Below, in pieces: positions 1-12,164 of a DNA stretch of 64,000 nucleotides. The first letter of the stretch is position 1. Every line of letters starts with the position of its first letter. The stretch is from Thelonectria olida (Eukaryota > Ascomycota > Sordariomycetes > Hypocreales > Nectriaceae). The stretch covers positions 124,001-188,000 of the forward strand of contig JAGPYM010000029.1 of NCBI GenBank assembly GCA_020736575.1, in the 5' to 3' direction. Both the position numbers and the translations under genes were made by a program. The notes under the pieces were generated by a model. The model was not told the origin of the DNA. It did no database searches and saw only the letters and a list, made by a program, of their open reading frames with translations.

Positions 1-864
1 ATCGCGATGGATAGCTCACCGGAAGCCCAGATGTGCCACTTGAGTAGCACAAGTAGGCAACTTGTCTCTTTCCCTGTCCCGGGATCCATTTCGGAGCAGG
101 GACGGGTGATAAGTGCTGCCCTTCAGATATCAGATCTTCGATTGTTTTGAGATGTGTTTTCGAAGGGACGCTTGGAATGGGAATTAGGAAGATGTTCTTC
201 TCGGGGATTCCAGCCGCCTTTGCCGCCTTCAAGGCATTGTCAAGCAGCGGAACACAGGTGAACAATGCTCTAGCCCCGGAACTTCGAAGCTGATGCTCAA
301 GCTCAGAGCTAGAGTGCACTGCACTCGCAGGGGTGACGATACCGGAAACACGGTGTATGGCGTGGGTAACGGGAATGTAGTCAATCTAGGTTGGTAGACT
401 GTCAGAGAGATTTGTCACTGTTTCATTGCTTGACTCACCGTGTTTAAAGCATAGATTCCTACGACTCGATCCCACTCAGTTCCGTCAAGAGGATCAAACC
501 CGACATTCTTGGCGAGCGCTCGGGCGAGAAAGTCGACCCGCAGAGCAACCTCTTCCCCAGTGCGGGATTGGCCAGTCAGGCCGCAGGTGTAGGGGTTTCT
601 GGATCTGGAGAATGATTTTCTCCCATATGCCTCACTATTGATAAAGTCTGGCACGGCGACTGAGTCGGGGATATCTACTCTTGGGTCAGAATCACCTGGA
701 AAAGGGCCAGGGTCGGAAGTGACAAACGTGGAAGCGCGGGGGTCCACGGTGGTGGGTGGAAGACCATGATGTTGTGGTAGTGCTTCGGCACTGTTACGGT
801 TGCGATGTCTTAAGAGACGAGGTATCTGAACGGGAGGATAGTCAGAGGTGATTCTGTTCTGCAC
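1..864 (-). CDS. 4-coumarate-CoA ligase-like acyl-CoA synthetase (5' part)
   Basis: ANL-superfamily enzyme that would adenylate a carboxylic acid and pass it to CoA. The gene enters from its ATG at 864 and leaves the window at base 1, so only the N-terminal part is visible. Exon 1 is 864-439. Intron 1 is 438-386 (GTGAGT...CTAG, 53 nt). Exon 2 runs from 385 to about base 20, where a GTGAGC donor probably opens a second intron. Exon 2 ends in the phosphate-binding core YLCYSSGTSGLP, the A3 motif of AMP-forming ligases, and fungal genes are often split just after it. Upstream are the YPPV start typical of fungal 4CL-like proteins and a GxYALNT/IDYIPVTHA segment. The product could be a 4CL, another aryl-CoA ligase or a peroxisomal ligase. 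The C-terminus that would show a PTS1 signal lies outside the window. Confidence 0.85.
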
Positions 865-1903
865 AGCGAATTACTCATTTAAACAGCCAGATACTGGGGT
901 CCAAGACTTGATACCGGAGATCAAGCTCGCGGGTTATTTGGGGTTTACCTCGGCTGATCGGAGTAGGCCCTCGTGGTTGCTAGTGAAGACCAATCGGACT
1001 TTGATATCGACCTCGCCGATGACGCTTTAGACTAGCCACCCGAACGAAACGCGGGGTAGCTCCACGCCGGGTAGACTAAGCGACGTGACTTTCGAGGTGT
1101 CCTTGAGATCCGTCTTGAATGGAGGACCGAGTAAGGCCAGCTCGAGGGACAAACAACAAACTGCGTGATGATAAAGGGAGGACGCTGCAGCCATGGCTTC
1201 GGGCTCCAGGGGTTAATTATGTATGCCCGGCAAGTCACGAGACAAATATCACGAAGTAGGTAGCTGGATTTCAAGATTGGGGCCCATTGTTTACTTATTT
1301 AGAACATTTTTGGACCGAAAAAGGCGTTGCTTTTGTCCATGAAGGAATCCTATTCCGTACATAATTCCCATACAAGCTAGGCATTGCTTCCCCCGCGAAA
1401 ATTGGGGAGAAAAGGCCAATACCTATCCGCGGTATAGATAGAAATGAACCGAAAAGCATTCGTTGGATCTTGGCGTTCCCAATCGCCGATGTGAGGACGC
1501 GAGCTTGAATGAGCAGCCTTGGAGTTTGATATTACAGATGGCTGAGTCTTCATGTTGTGAAGAGCGTTGTGGTATCGTTTGAGCGACGTTCCAAAAGCGC
1601 GTGTAGACAGGGATGACAGCAATCCTTGGCATTATCAGTTCATAGACTTGAAAGAACTATTAGCATGTTTCACTCACACTGAAGCCATTGAGGATGGGAC
1701 TGGGGTTGATCCCACTTGCCCTCAAAACCTGGGCAGAAGCTGGGCAAAGGGAAAATGCTCACTTGAACGGTTGCTTGGGCGGAAACCCTTCCATAATAGG
1801 CTTTCTAAGCATGACGGCCATGGCTATGTAGCTCTTCTTAGTGGCCGGGGTTTTGTTGACGGTGCTCGCTCGCTAGTTCACGGCTTCATGGCTCGTATCA
1901 AGG
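865..1903. other. Intergenic stretch without a supported gene
   Basis: Short open frames occur on both strands, but none shows a recognisable domain, a believable splice pattern or codon use like the neighbours. The promoter of the ligase-like gene that starts at 864 must lie at its left end. Confidence 0.5.
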
Positions 1904-2305
1904 CTAATAATCAAGTAACTTTGCGCCCATCTCCTTGTAAAATTCGATGCTCTCCTTATTCCAGGTCGCAACAACCCAGCTCACGCATGCACCACCCCAG
2001 GTAACAACCTGTCTGGATACTTCCTGGAGACGCAGCTTGCCATTGTCCTTCTTACTCTCTGACTGTCGGACGTAAAGGTCCTCGATGTGGACATACGCTG
2101 CTGAGTAGCATAAAGCGACAACGTGGCGGCGGGCGGAGAGGCTGTTCAGAGTACCTAGCAAAAGAAAATAACTTTCAGAATCAAAGCACATCAAGATACG
2201 GAATGGCGGTTGTAAACGTGAAGAAAGGGGGATCCAAACATCCAATCGCGAATATGTCTTCCGACTCGAGGTTCGAAGGATGGGTGGGCTGCTTGATGCG
2301 AACAT
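1904..2305 (-). pseudogene. Decayed GNAT N-acetyltransferase
   Basis: The minus-strand frame keeps the end of a diamine-acetyltransferase-like GNAT domain: a VHIEDLYVR strand, then a helix region, then ATWNKESIEFYKEMGAKLLDY, which is the usual W-N-x-x-S-I-x-F-Y-x-x-x-G-A end of the fold. Two things suggest it is not functional. The acetyl-CoA pyrophosphate loop, normally R/Q-x-x-G-x-G/A, reads SKKDNGKLRL without the paired glycines. The protein also stops directly after GAKLLDY, where relatives continue for another strand. The N-terminal third is unlike the family and no clean splice model restores it. A divergent live gene with undetected introns remains possible. Confidence 0.5.
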
Positions 2306-2742
2306 CCTAACCTAGAGTGAACCGACGTGTTTAGTCAAAATCTTGACCTTTAACACTTGGGAAAGCGTAATCGCACTAGAATGATTTTAAACAATGGGAA
2401 TAAGAATAAACTATTATTATCTCATGATACACAGTACAGTCTAATGTGCTAAAGATGATTTAACGCAAGTATTGTGACCAGTCTGACCCAAATGTAACCT
2501 TTTGTGTCTGATGTGAGTCCTGCTGACCATGGGCACTTGATTAGAAACAACCCCTAGGCGTGAATCCATCAATCTCCCTGATTAGCCGCCGCGCATGTAA
2601 GCATGAGGTTGGTTTGTGGCGGAGTCCGATGCAGGATTGTATTCAAGCTCGACCTTATTAAGTCCTAGAAATCTCCTTTGCGCAGCCTTGAAAGAAGGAC
2701 TGAGAATAGTTAACCCCCAATATTGTCCATTCGCGCCGCAAG
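2306..2742. other. Intergenic, AT-rich spacer
   Basis: No gene is seen. The stretch 2330-2460 is AT-rich. The right end must contain the promoter of the DUF3176 gene that starts at 2743. Confidence 0.4.
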
Positions 2743-4891
2743 ATGGCAGTCCCTCTCATGGCTGACCGGGAGCCTTATCCTGAGCCGAGCAGAACGCCAA
2801 GTCCGGTAAGGTTGTCCGACATCTTTCAAATTGCTAACCAAGTAGCTGACAACTAAAGAGCAGCTTTTAGAAACGGACAACAGCGCGAATATGTCGGAGA
2901 ACCATGGTTATATGCACCCACTCTCGTTTCATCCTTCTAGAAGCGCGGATGAGACCTACCCCAGAGCCCGCCAGCCCGCCAGCGTGCCGAGGGGGATAGA
3001 ATGGTGGTGGTGGTGGGAGATTGGCGCCATTATTTTGAGCATCTGCTGCATCATCGCCATCGCCGGAATCTTGAGTTACATAAACAACATGCCCATTGCA
3101 GAATGGACGAGGCGTCATCGGATCTCGGCCAACTCTCTGATATCCGTCTTGACTACGATCTCCAAAGGGGCAATGATGGTACCGATTGCTTCTTGTATCA
3201 GTCAGTTGAAATGGAGCTATTTTTCCGGTAATATTCTCCTGTTGCATCCAAAGAAGGAATCCCATTCTAAAGAAAATGTGGTCTAGATCAGCCGCGCCGT
3301 CTGGGTAATATTGAACTGTTCGACGAGGCAAGCCGAGGACCCTGGGGGTCATTCGTCTTCTTGTGGTCATTGAATCTTCGCGCATTAACTGCATCGGCAC
3401 TGGCCATTGTCACCCTTCTGGCTCTGGGGATTGAGCCTTCTGCTCAACAGATCTTAGAGATAGCAACCCGACTGGATACACTCCGAAACGCCACCGTCAA
3501 GATACCCTTTGCAACCAATTACGCCTCCTCGACACTGTGCAGGCTTGATGCAGTGCAGAACGAACAAGGATCTTCATTTTACTTGGACGAAGAAAGCGTA
3601 CAGTCACTCGTTATTGATCGCTTATCGACAAGTATACATGGACTGACTCTACATATAGATTTTCGACGCTTCTTGGAATAACAATTTGATCAAGCGCCAA
3701 TCAACCATCATGACCGGTGCAACTGGAACGACCGCAGAGGTGGAATTCGTGTGCCCCGAGCCAGCCCACGAGTGCAGATGGGGGAATTTCACCACGCTAG
3801 GCATATGTGGTGAGGCTAACAATGTAACTGCCGACATCAAGCCCGTGTGCTCTGAAGCATCGGATGACTCGGACTCGTCACTCGTGTCCTGCGCGTTTGA
3901 TTTTGAGAAGGTCCGGAACTCCTCCTCCTTGGGCCCTTCTTTTGCACTACCCGCCAATACCTGGAACGTACCCGACCCGATCAACATGACCTGGAGACTT
4001 GCCCCGTACAATGGATTTACCTATCTTGCCGCGATTGGGTCACTGGGATACAACAACGGTGGCGGAAACCTCGATATTGTGCGTCATAGTCGCACAGATC
4101 AGAGAGAGAGCAAAGACCCAGTGCCCATGGAAGCTTGGATTGTGCAGTGGTACTGGTGTGAGTACCAGTATACAGAAGTTGTTGCTTCCCCAGCACGTAT
4201 CAAGACGTCCAATATGACCACGGAGCCTCTCTACCGAATCGAAGGGTCCTACGTTCGAACTTCAAACACCACAATCCGGATCCCTAACTACTACATATAC
4301 CATGCAAACAGCACTGGTCACAACTACACAATCGAAAACGTCAATAGTACCGACTCCGGACTCTTCTCTTATCTCGCGGACGCGTTCACAAACAATCTTG
4401 TCCATGATGGTAACTACGGAACGCTAATGGGCACCAAAGGGCAGAACCTGGATAAGGGATTGAACCTGGGAGGCTTTCTCCATGGCGCAGACTTGCATCG
4501 TTTTGCGAAGAACATGGCACAATCACTGACAGTGCAGGTGCGACAGGGCGGCAGCGCTGGCGATAACGGAAACTCGGAGTCATTCCGTGGAACAGCAACG
4601 TACACAGTCACCTTTTATCGTGTGCGGTGGGGATGGTTGACACTGCCCTTTGCAGAGGCTCTTGCGACAGCGGTCCTGTTGGCCTATACGGTATTTGCAT
4701 CGCGCCAGAAGCCGCTCTTCAAGTCTTCGCAGCTGGCATATCTGGCTTACGGTCTCGGGGCGACAGACCGGGAGGTGTTACAAGTGGGAGATTTGCACTT
4801 GTCGGGAAGTGGGCTTGGGAACACTGCGGGCGATATAGTGGTCAAGTTCAAGGTGAACCAGTATGGGAGACCTGGGTTCATGAGAACTTAG
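2743..4891 (+). CDS. DUF3176-family integral membrane protein
   Basis: Four-exon gene: 2743-2805, 2864-3227, 3287-3597 and 3659-4891. Introns are GTAAGG..CAG, GTAATA..TAG and GTACAG..TAG. The exons total 1971 nt (656 aa) and stay in frame. The spliced protein has the DUF3176 signature: a Trp-rich start before a first membrane helix (WWWWWEIGAIILSICC), then SxLISVLTTISKGAMMVPIASCISQLKW, then LFDEASRGPWGS and a second helix. A large extracellular part with many N-x-S/T sites and paired cysteines follows (EFVCPEPAHECRW, FTTLGICG). A last membrane helix lies near the C-terminus (WLTLPFAEALATAVLLAYTVF) before KPLFKSSQLAYL. The molecular role of the family is unknown. The start at 2743 is chosen because exon 1 joins in frame; Met at 2758 is an alternative. 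The third intron is the least certain. Confidence 0.85.
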
Positions 4892-7109
4892 GCTTGGTAG
4901 AAGTGCGGTGTCGTGCACAGCAGATCGCAACCTGGTCATTCTCATAAGCCGCCTCAGCCGAGTTCCTTGGTCAAGCCGTTCCGGGGGAAATGATTATTGG
5001 CGTTGTTGTTGATGTCTATCCTGAGGTTTCCTTTATGGAACTCGTGTACTCGGCACAAGATTAGTGACGTCAAAGCGGATGAGACCTTGTATTACTCGCA
5101 TCTTCGTTGTGGGATCCTGTTTGTCATTGATCCCTCGCTCTAAGCCGGGAGCAGATAGTGCGAGTCAAGACGGTACAATGCAAATGACTTCGTCTCTGGG
5201 GCGATGCAAACTATCCTAGGATCCGCTACGGCAAAAGGTTCAATCAAGACAACCCATGATGTCTCGCTGGACTTCGCACATCCGTGCCAAGGCAATGTTA
5301 AAATTGTCTCAGTATCATTTGGGTGTAGATCTGGAAAAAGCCATGGATCCGGCAGAATGTGAACCGCGCTTCGAGTCCGATCAAACCAATCAAACAAAGG
5401 ATCTGGTATCCACAGCCTCGGATCTATTCAGGGAAGCCTGAGGGGTGGGGGCGAAGAGATCCTGAAGGATTCTTGGCAGGGCGCAGCTCCCAGCCACTCC
5501 AGACCTTTATGGCCGATCGACAGGTGTTGAGGCGTACGAAGAATATCTTAGTAGGATGTTTCACGATTCATTGGCCAACCTAAGTAAAGATTTGCCTAGC
5601 CATGCCCAAGGTACCCCCAAAAGGATTGATGTTAGCCAGAAGAAGAAATGGCCGATGGTGGCATTCGGACTGTAACAGCTACTGAAAATGCGAGCTACTT
5701 TTTCTGAAGCAGATCTCTTCGGAGGATTTAACTTATGTTTCCCTCCTTCCTTCCAAGTTTCTTATGCCTTCTTTGTTCCATCTATGGAATATTTATCGTC
5801 AGACCAATCCCGTTGTTACCAATAGTAGCTGCACTTTGAAAGCTCCACAAGGAAACGGGGTTTAACTGGCGTCCTGCGGAGGTCTCATAGGTATCCCGAA
5901 CTGGGGACGAGGGGAGTCTGGGGCCCGATTCAATAGCTGAAGCTTGGGTGGTAAGTACTATCATAGAACGGGCTCGAGGAGATCGCCGGGGTTTTGGGAG
6001 AGGTAGTGACATGTGACGGTATATCGAGCTATTGGGTAGGCGTGACACCTTGGAAGCTCTGGAAACATCAGCTCGCACTAGTGAACATGTATAGAAGGGA
6101 GATCTGCGCAAGCTGGGGGGCTCGTGGGATTAAGATGTGGCTCTCTTGCCAACACATGCTTGTTGCTATTTTGAATGAGGTTTCATGGGGAAGGAGGTCT
6201 CATACAGGAGTTCGATGTTTCAGCCGGCTTATTCGCTCACTGCGCCTTGCTGACTCCCCCACAATGATCGCCAGAACTTGAGCCGGTATTCGAATATGAC
6301 TTCATGGAAGGATCTTTCGATAAGACCATACCTCGGATCGAATTCGATAGGTATTAGTCACGCCTGCTACGTCATCGGCACATATTGGCGCCTAGAGTCC
6401 CGCCATTACCGGTCCCATTTGCATTGATGCACATCCCAATTTCTCGGTGAGGTGACTTGCCTCACAGTAAGATGATATGCAACCCTAGACCTAGAAAGCA
6501 GCAGAGTTGGGGGCGAGGAGACATTCGTCTGGTGCCAACTCTTTCCTAACTTGTTCGACATGTATTCAATGACGGAAAACAACCGTTGGGGTTTGATGGC
6601 AAATACAATTAGTTGCAAATCGTACCTAAAACCGCGAATTTGAGCCAACTGGCTTGAGTCCTTTAGACGCTCTTGATATACATGAAACTGTAGGAGGGAG
6701 TCCTAGAGAGGCTGATTAATCGACGGGGTATTAAATTCGGTGTATTAGACTATAGCAAGGAGAAATTCAGAGCCTGTATTATGAGATCAAGGTATATACT
6801 AGTGCAGGATTGTCTCAGGGTGGTGGACAAGCCATGGATCCCTTCGATTTGAGTGGTTGATTGGCCTGACGCTCCAGTGGATGATCTCTTCCATTATTGT
6901 TCATCAATATTATAGCTTCCTTCTACCATGACGTATTCTATGTCACAACAGCAACTTTGCGGCTATGTTGAACGCTACAGATCCATCTTCGTCAAAGCGG
7001 TATCTCGTCTACTTCCTCGACTTGGAATACTCTCATGCTTCCTGCTAACTTGCTCCACTATCCGGAGACCTGTTACACCCCGTCTGGTCGTTTCCCTCTC
7101 GGGAAAGGG
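4892..7109. other. Long intergenic region (2.2 kb) without a supported gene
   Basis: Only short random frames are seen on both strands, with no domain signature and no consistent exon chain. The right end contains pyrimidine-rich blocks leading into the TATA box of the small secreted protein gene. Confidence 0.5.
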
Positions 7110-7117
7110 TATATAAA
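7110..7117 (+). promoter_or_regulatory. TATA box of the small secreted protein gene
   Basis: TATATAAA lies about 150 nt before the ATG at 7264 and is followed by a CT- and CA-rich leader, the usual layout of a strongly expressed fungal gene. Confidence 0.65.
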
Positions 7118-7263
7118 GGCCTGTACGTCCTCACTCAAGTCTCTTATTCACCATCACTCACGACATCTTCAGACAAGAAACTTCTCCAACACAAGACACT
7201 GCAGCCCTCAAGATCATTTAAACCCTCTCTTTCAATACCAAGCCTACTCCTTAAATCGACAAC

Positions 7264-7731
7264 ATGCGCACCAGCTTCGTTTTCAAGGCAATTCTCGCTC
7301 TAGGCGCCGCCACGGCAGTTTCTGCCTCAGCGATTGCTCCTCGTGCCAACCGTAAAGCCAACGAGTTCTCGAGTGGCGACTGGTAAGCGTTCTATGCCAC
7401 CTCCAACCCACATATCCCCTTTCATCTGTAACCTACGACTTGTGCAAACGTAACGCCTGCTGACTCCCGTACCAGTGCCCAAGGAACCGCCTCCTACGAG
7501 CATGAAAGCAACTTCAACGTCGACGTCACCATGGACGATACCAGCCACTCCGTCTACTTTGCCTCCGGACCGTGGTTCTTCTACGGCGGCAAGACTGAGA
7601 ACGGTGGCTCGTGTACTGGCGATTTGCTCGGAAGCTGGGATAACGACGAGAATCACCCGTGTGTGAATCTGGACCGACGGGGTGATGACGGTCGTCGTAT
7701 CCAGTGTGTTAAGTGGAACAACGGTTCCTAA
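7264..7731 (+). CDS. Small secreted cysteine-containing protein (effector-like)
   Basis: Two exons, 7264-7382 and 7476-7731, are joined across a GTAAGC..CTGAC..CCAG intron of 93 nt. The product has 124 aa. Residues 1 to about 21 form a clear signal peptide (MRTSFVFKAILALGAATAVSA), followed by a short basic stretch (APRANRK) that could be a propeptide. The mature part has four cysteines, enough for two disulfides, and is acidic and rich in aromatic residues and Gly (VYFASGPWFFYGG). There is no membrane segment. I do not recognise a family. Size, signal peptide, cysteines and the strong TATA promoter fit a secreted effector or antimicrobial-like protein, but no activity can be read from the sequence. 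Confidence 0.85.
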
Positions 7732-8992
7732 GTTGAGATCTCACAGGGAATCCAGCCCGTTGGATGAAGGGTTTTATGTCCCCATATGGCCTTAGCTCAG
7801 GCTGTCTACATTTTGTGATGGTTATCAACTCAGTTAGAATGGCTAAATTGCAACATGTTTATCCGTCTTGCAGTCTAGTGAGATGCTAAATTGCCTACTT
7901 GTCGGTGCCAGGCAGAGACTGAATCACTTGAAGGGCGAACCAACGGATAATGGAGTGCTACCAACAGCCCAAGGCACAATCCCAGACCCCAGAAGGCTTG
8001 GCTACGACCTCTGCTGCCTGTCCCCACGTACTTCCGTCTCCATATCTGCCCACTCGCTGCCTTCGTCCACTCAAATTCGCACGATCGTGTGGTGAATCCT
8101 TATAACTAGTAAAACCTCAGTCAACGCTAAGATAGAACGAGAGAGTGGCTTTGAGGACTTAGATGCAAATACTCGGATCAAAAGCGCTCACTATACTTAC
8201 GCCTGGAGTTTTCTCTTTTTTCTTTTTAGTATATATATCCTCGGTTACGTACAGCGCACTATTGAACAGGCTTGAGGATAGAGTCAAGTCAAGTACAGCC
8301 CTGAACTCTCACCCTTTGAGCAGCTACAGGCGGTTGCCACGGACCCTATCAACTGTCATTCAAGGCTTGACTTGCTGTCAAAGACCTTCTCCACGGTATT
8401 GACCCCAGGCCCACCATCTACTGCGCTCCGAACATGACCCATGAGTCTCTGGAAACCATTTGGAGGACTTCTCTGCAACTGCTCCCGTCGATGACTCTCT
8501 CCGAGATGATCTCCTTTGCCTACTCTTCGTCCTCAGTACTGCGTGGCGAGCTGCCAACCCACCACGGATAGAAACAGAAAGCCATGAGAAAGAATCGCTG
8601 CACCGCCACCGATGGTAGTTGCGGTTGCATGTCACGGGGTTGCTCATCGATTGTTGAGTTCATTCTTCAGAAGCGCGTCGGGAGCAATGGAACGGTACTT
8701 CTGCTCCTTCTTGGTGGCCCAATCTGTGGTTTTGTCGAAGCGAATATTGGTGACTAAGGAAAATGATGGGTTGTAGGTATGAGGGATTTCGATCGAATAA
8801 AGCGAAGTGCCAAGAGTCAGAGGCTGAATTGGGACAGGATGAAAGAGGATTGCCACGGGTTTGGAGATGTCCGAGTATGAAGCAGAAAAAAAGTCGGGCG
8901 AACCCGCTGGATTGAAGAAAAGTTCCCTCGAACATACAGTGCTATTATACTTCAGCTCTTGGCCATCCACTTCAACGCAAGCTCCGTGAAGC
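7732..8992. other. Intergenic, no supported gene
   Basis: Contains the 3' flank of the small secreted protein gene and, on the other strand, the 3' flank of the lipase-like gene that ends at 8993. Open frames at 8163-8402 (+) and 8378-8647 (-) show no recognisable domain. Confidence 0.5.
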
Positions 8993-10227
8993 TCAGCTGG
9001 CTTTGTCGCTGCAAGCCCCCTTAAGATCCATCTCTACTATTACAGCCTCAGAAATCCTATCCTCAACTTGGCAAAAGGGCTCAACTTTTCCCTTGAAGAG
9101 GAAGCTCGTCACCGTCCCGAGAATATCGTTCACAATTGCAGCCACCCTCTTGACAGGTGTGGTCCCAAACAACGCTGCGATCGCGGGCTTCAAGTCTGGT
9201 GGCAGGTCATCGCGTAGCGAGAGGAGCAGCGGTACGTCGAAAAAGGACAAGTGCTCCGTCCCGTCAATGGTAAGGAGCATCTTTACACCACGAAGCTTGT
9301 CCATGAAACCGCCATAGTTTGATGTCGCGTTCGCTGTGCTCTCTGCACCAATGATAAAGAACGGTACGTCAAGACCGGCTTCGCTGACAGGCCCACGCAG
9401 CAAACCGTCCAAGTTAAGACCGCCGAGAACACGAGCATCATTGAACGCAACCAGAGCGGAGGCGGCACCGCCGATGGAATGGCCGTAAACAAATATCTTG
9501 CTCGTGTCCAGTCTACGATCCAAGTCACCTGGTAGATTTGACGGCTCCGAGATTTGATCGATGAGGAAAGATACATCTTGGCTTCGGACCTATCACCTGA
9601 CTGTTAGGAGCGGGCGGAGGGGGGCGGAGGCATGGTATTACAGACTCTTGCAGCCTTTTCAATTGTTTCTTCATCCACCTCGTCTCCAATTGATCCATAC
9701 ACGGCTGTTCCGTCGGGGAATTCGACAACAGTAGCTTCATAAGGATGGTCGACCGTGATGACGACGTTGCCTTGGCTGGCAAGTGACTGAGCCTGGGCGC
9801 TGGACAGGAGCCTAGAACCACTGAAGCCGGGAGAAAATATGACAACGGGAAGTGGCGGCTGCTTCTTCGATGAGGCCTTGCAAAATTCGAGCTCGAACCC
9901 TTCAAAGGTAGTGTTGGGTAGTCCCAGCCCACTAGCTACCTTTCCGTAAGCCTCAACAGTCAGTGGTGGTAGATAATCGACCCTGTCGAGTTTGCATCCC
10001 TGATGGCCCCCGTGAATGGGAAGAAAAAAAGACGTCAGAATACGTCGCTTGTGTGGGCTGGTTTCCGAAGCATACGGATCCCATCGAGACTCGTCGGTGA
10101 GTTCCACGACCCGATGCGAGACGCGCCAAGGTCCCGAGGGTCCCGAGACGACGATGGCGTGCGCTATAGTTGCGAACAGGAAGAAGAGGGCCAACATGAT
10201 TTGAGTGAAGAGGTTAGCTCTTTGCAA
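8993..10227 (-). CDS. Secreted PAF-acetylhydrolase-like lipase/esterase
   Basis: Two exons, 10227-9646 and 9589-8993, give 392 aa. The protein begins with a signal peptide (MQRANLFTQIMLALFFLFATIAHA). It then shows the alpha/beta-hydrolase pattern of the platelet-activating-factor acetylhydrolase family: PVVIFSPGFSGSR (oxyanion loop), VVITVDHPYEA, the nucleophile elbow GHSIGG (Ser about 232), GGLNLDG (likely acid) and GTEHLSFFDV (likely His). A secreted esterase acting on short-chain phospholipid or other esters is likely. The intron 9645-9590 (56 nt) has a good CTCCTAAC branch and TAG acceptor but a weak GTCTGT donor. It is the only join that restores the VRSQDVSFLIDQ segment expected next. 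A GC donor slightly upstream is the alternative. Confidence 0.85.
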
Positions 10228-11393
10228 ATATGCCGAGCAATACGTCCAGATAGAGTCGCTGGAACAGTGGATGATGCCTCAACCTCAAATGCAGCGGGAC
10301 GAACCCTCATCTAACTAGATATATGATTAATATGGTTACATTTTTTCGTGATTCCTTCGCGTGATTCTTTCGCTAGCGTTGGTCCGATACGAAAGAGATC
10401 CGCTTCCATTGCAGTATGTGAGCAATGAACGGCCATTTTTAGAAAACAGAAGCAAGGGTCAGTGCCTATACGAACGTTGGCTTGAGACAAACATGGATGT
10501 ACCAGGCTTGGTTCGCTGAATCTACGAGCAGAACCTTGAGAATACAAGGTCTACATTGTGAGGTATGCAATGGTGCCAAGCATGGCCTGACATGCTCATA
10601 CCCATGCCAGATGGCTAGGCACTGATCAGTATCGCCGGTTAAACTCTGACATGTCAAATTTGACATGTCCTTCGTGCATAAAGCATAAATCAGTATGCAT
10701 TACAACTAAGTCATCTCGGCTAGACCTTCCCCTCTCGTCTAATATCTAGATCTGATTAGTTTCTTGGATGCCCTCTTTTTATGAAACTGCAGCCGCACTG
10801 CACTAAAGTTGACGATTGGCGCGTCAAAGCCGAATCCTCTCTGTCGGTGCAGCTGACCCCCTAGAAATTGGGAGAAGGAAGAGAGGACCTTTCTCGTGCG
10901 GTAACGGGTTTGCAGCTGGTGGACCGGATATCAGGGGCTCAAGGTCTTGATCCGTTGGCCTTGACGTCTCTTGTCGTAGTGGCTATGAATCGTTCGACGA
11001 CACCCCGCGTATAATCATGCCTTCACAGAGTGTCATTCTGGTGTATACGCCACCCGCTCAGATGCATTGTTGAGCGTCTTATCTTGGCACCATCCATCCA
11101 TTGATGTCTAGGCAATTTTATTGGTGTAATACCCCTTCAACCTATCTCGCCGCTTTCTTACCTCAGAGGCTCAAGAATCGGTCACTCACGGGTTGCAAAT
11201 GACTGTTGACTAGATACTCAACTCAATCTTCTATTAGGTCTACAAACACCGACCTCCAACGAAATGCACCTTCAAAAAGACACCCTCATGCAAACTATTA
11301 GTACCGTGGAAAAGCCCTTGTGAGCTCCTCCAGCCCCGAACATGAAAAGAATTACCCGATTACAAGACAAGAACCGCCACTCCACCAACAACA
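10228..11393. other. Intergenic, no supported gene
   Basis: Holds the promoter of the lipase-like gene on the left and the 3' flank of the AhpD-like gene on the right. A cysteine-containing frame around 10555-10615 (+) was considered and rejected as a Zn2Cys6 remnant. Confidence 0.45.
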
Positions 11394-12164
11394 TCATCCC
11401 TGGTTGACAATGGCATAATTGCTCGTAATGATGCGCCGAATAATATCATCCAGTCCCGGCATGGTGCTATCCTCGGCAACCCTTAGGCCCCTCGCCACAC
11501 CCGCAAAGGTCGTGTACGTCCCGATCATAATCAGCGCCTCGACCAGCTCGGGGACGCTGAAGATGGTCTGGGCCTCGGCAATGGTAGTCAGTCTGTTCGT
11601 GCGTGCCTCTAGCTGCTCATCAATGACACGCAATAGTACGCGCTCGCGGTGTGTCCATGGACCGAGGCCAGAGTTAATGTCGATAACCGACATATTAAGC
11701 GCGTTGATCTTGTCGAAGCTCCACCCAATAATCTCCAGCCCGTGCGCGTTGTTGTCGAAGACGTACTGTGCGTCAAGTCGGATGCCCGTTCGGCAGACGA
11801 TAGTAAGCCAGTCCGCGATGGGCAGAATCCTAGTGCGTCCGTCAAAGGAACTGCCGAGCACTCCCATCAGCGGGATGAAGAGTCCTTGGGCATGGGCGAG
11901 AGTCGACAACATGGTGCGCGGGAATGGGATAGTCTTGAGGGCCTTGATGACTGCGGGGTCGGCATCGGTGGTATTGAAAAGAGGCACGAGAGGCAAAGAG
12001 TCCTTTTGTGTAAAGGTAATGTTGGGCCATTTATGCATGGGCGGAGGAATGACGCCGCTTGTGGCAGCTGGTACTGCAGAGGCGGTGGTTGTAGAGATGC
12101 TAGCGGGCATGGCAATGACCGAAGTCATACCAGAGAGAAATGAGAGACTGGCAAGAAGCTTCAT
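11394..12164 (-). CDS. Secreted AhpD/carboxymuconolactone-decarboxylase-fold protein
   Basis: Single exon, 256 aa. The first 18-20 residues are a signal peptide (MKLLASLSFLSGMTSVIA). A Ser/Thr/Ala-rich linker follows, then an all-helical AhpD-like domain (RTMLSTLAHAQGLFIPLMGVLG, ILPIADWLTIVCRTG, AHGLEIIGWSFDKINALN, LVEALIMIGTYTTFAGVARGLRV). Family members use either a Cys-x-x-Cys redox pair or a Glu/His proton relay in the helix after the REREI-like strand. Here the equivalent helix reads DAQYVFDNNAHG, so the redox cysteines are absent and peroxidase activity is unlikely. A secreted decarboxylase-like or lactonase-like role, or a binding role, is possible. The long antisense frame over this gene is a shadow. 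Confidence 0.75.
   Translation of the reverse strand: MKLLASLSFLSGMTSVIAMPASISTTTASAVPAATSGVIPPPMHKWPNITFTQKDSLPLVPLFNTTDADPAVIKALKTIPFPRTMLSTLAHAQGLFIPLMGVLGSSFDGRTRILPIADWLTIVCRTGIRLDAQYVFDNNAHGLEIIGWSFDKINALNMSVIDINSGLGPWTHRERVLLRVIDEQLEARTNRLTTIAEAQTIFSVPELVEALIMIGTYTTFAGVARGLRVAEDSTMPGLDDIIRRIITSNYAIVNQG

Noticed and set aside
3632..3658. 27-nt GTATAC..ATAG segment as an intron of the DUF3176 gene
   Set aside because: Too short and does not change the frame as required. The 61-nt intron from 3598 solves the frame.
10555..10620. CEVCNGAKHGLTCSYPC-like translation on the plus strand, similar to half of a Zn2Cys6 cluster
   Set aside because: The first Cys-x2-Cys-x6-Cys half is missing, a stop follows at once and nothing upstream is coding.
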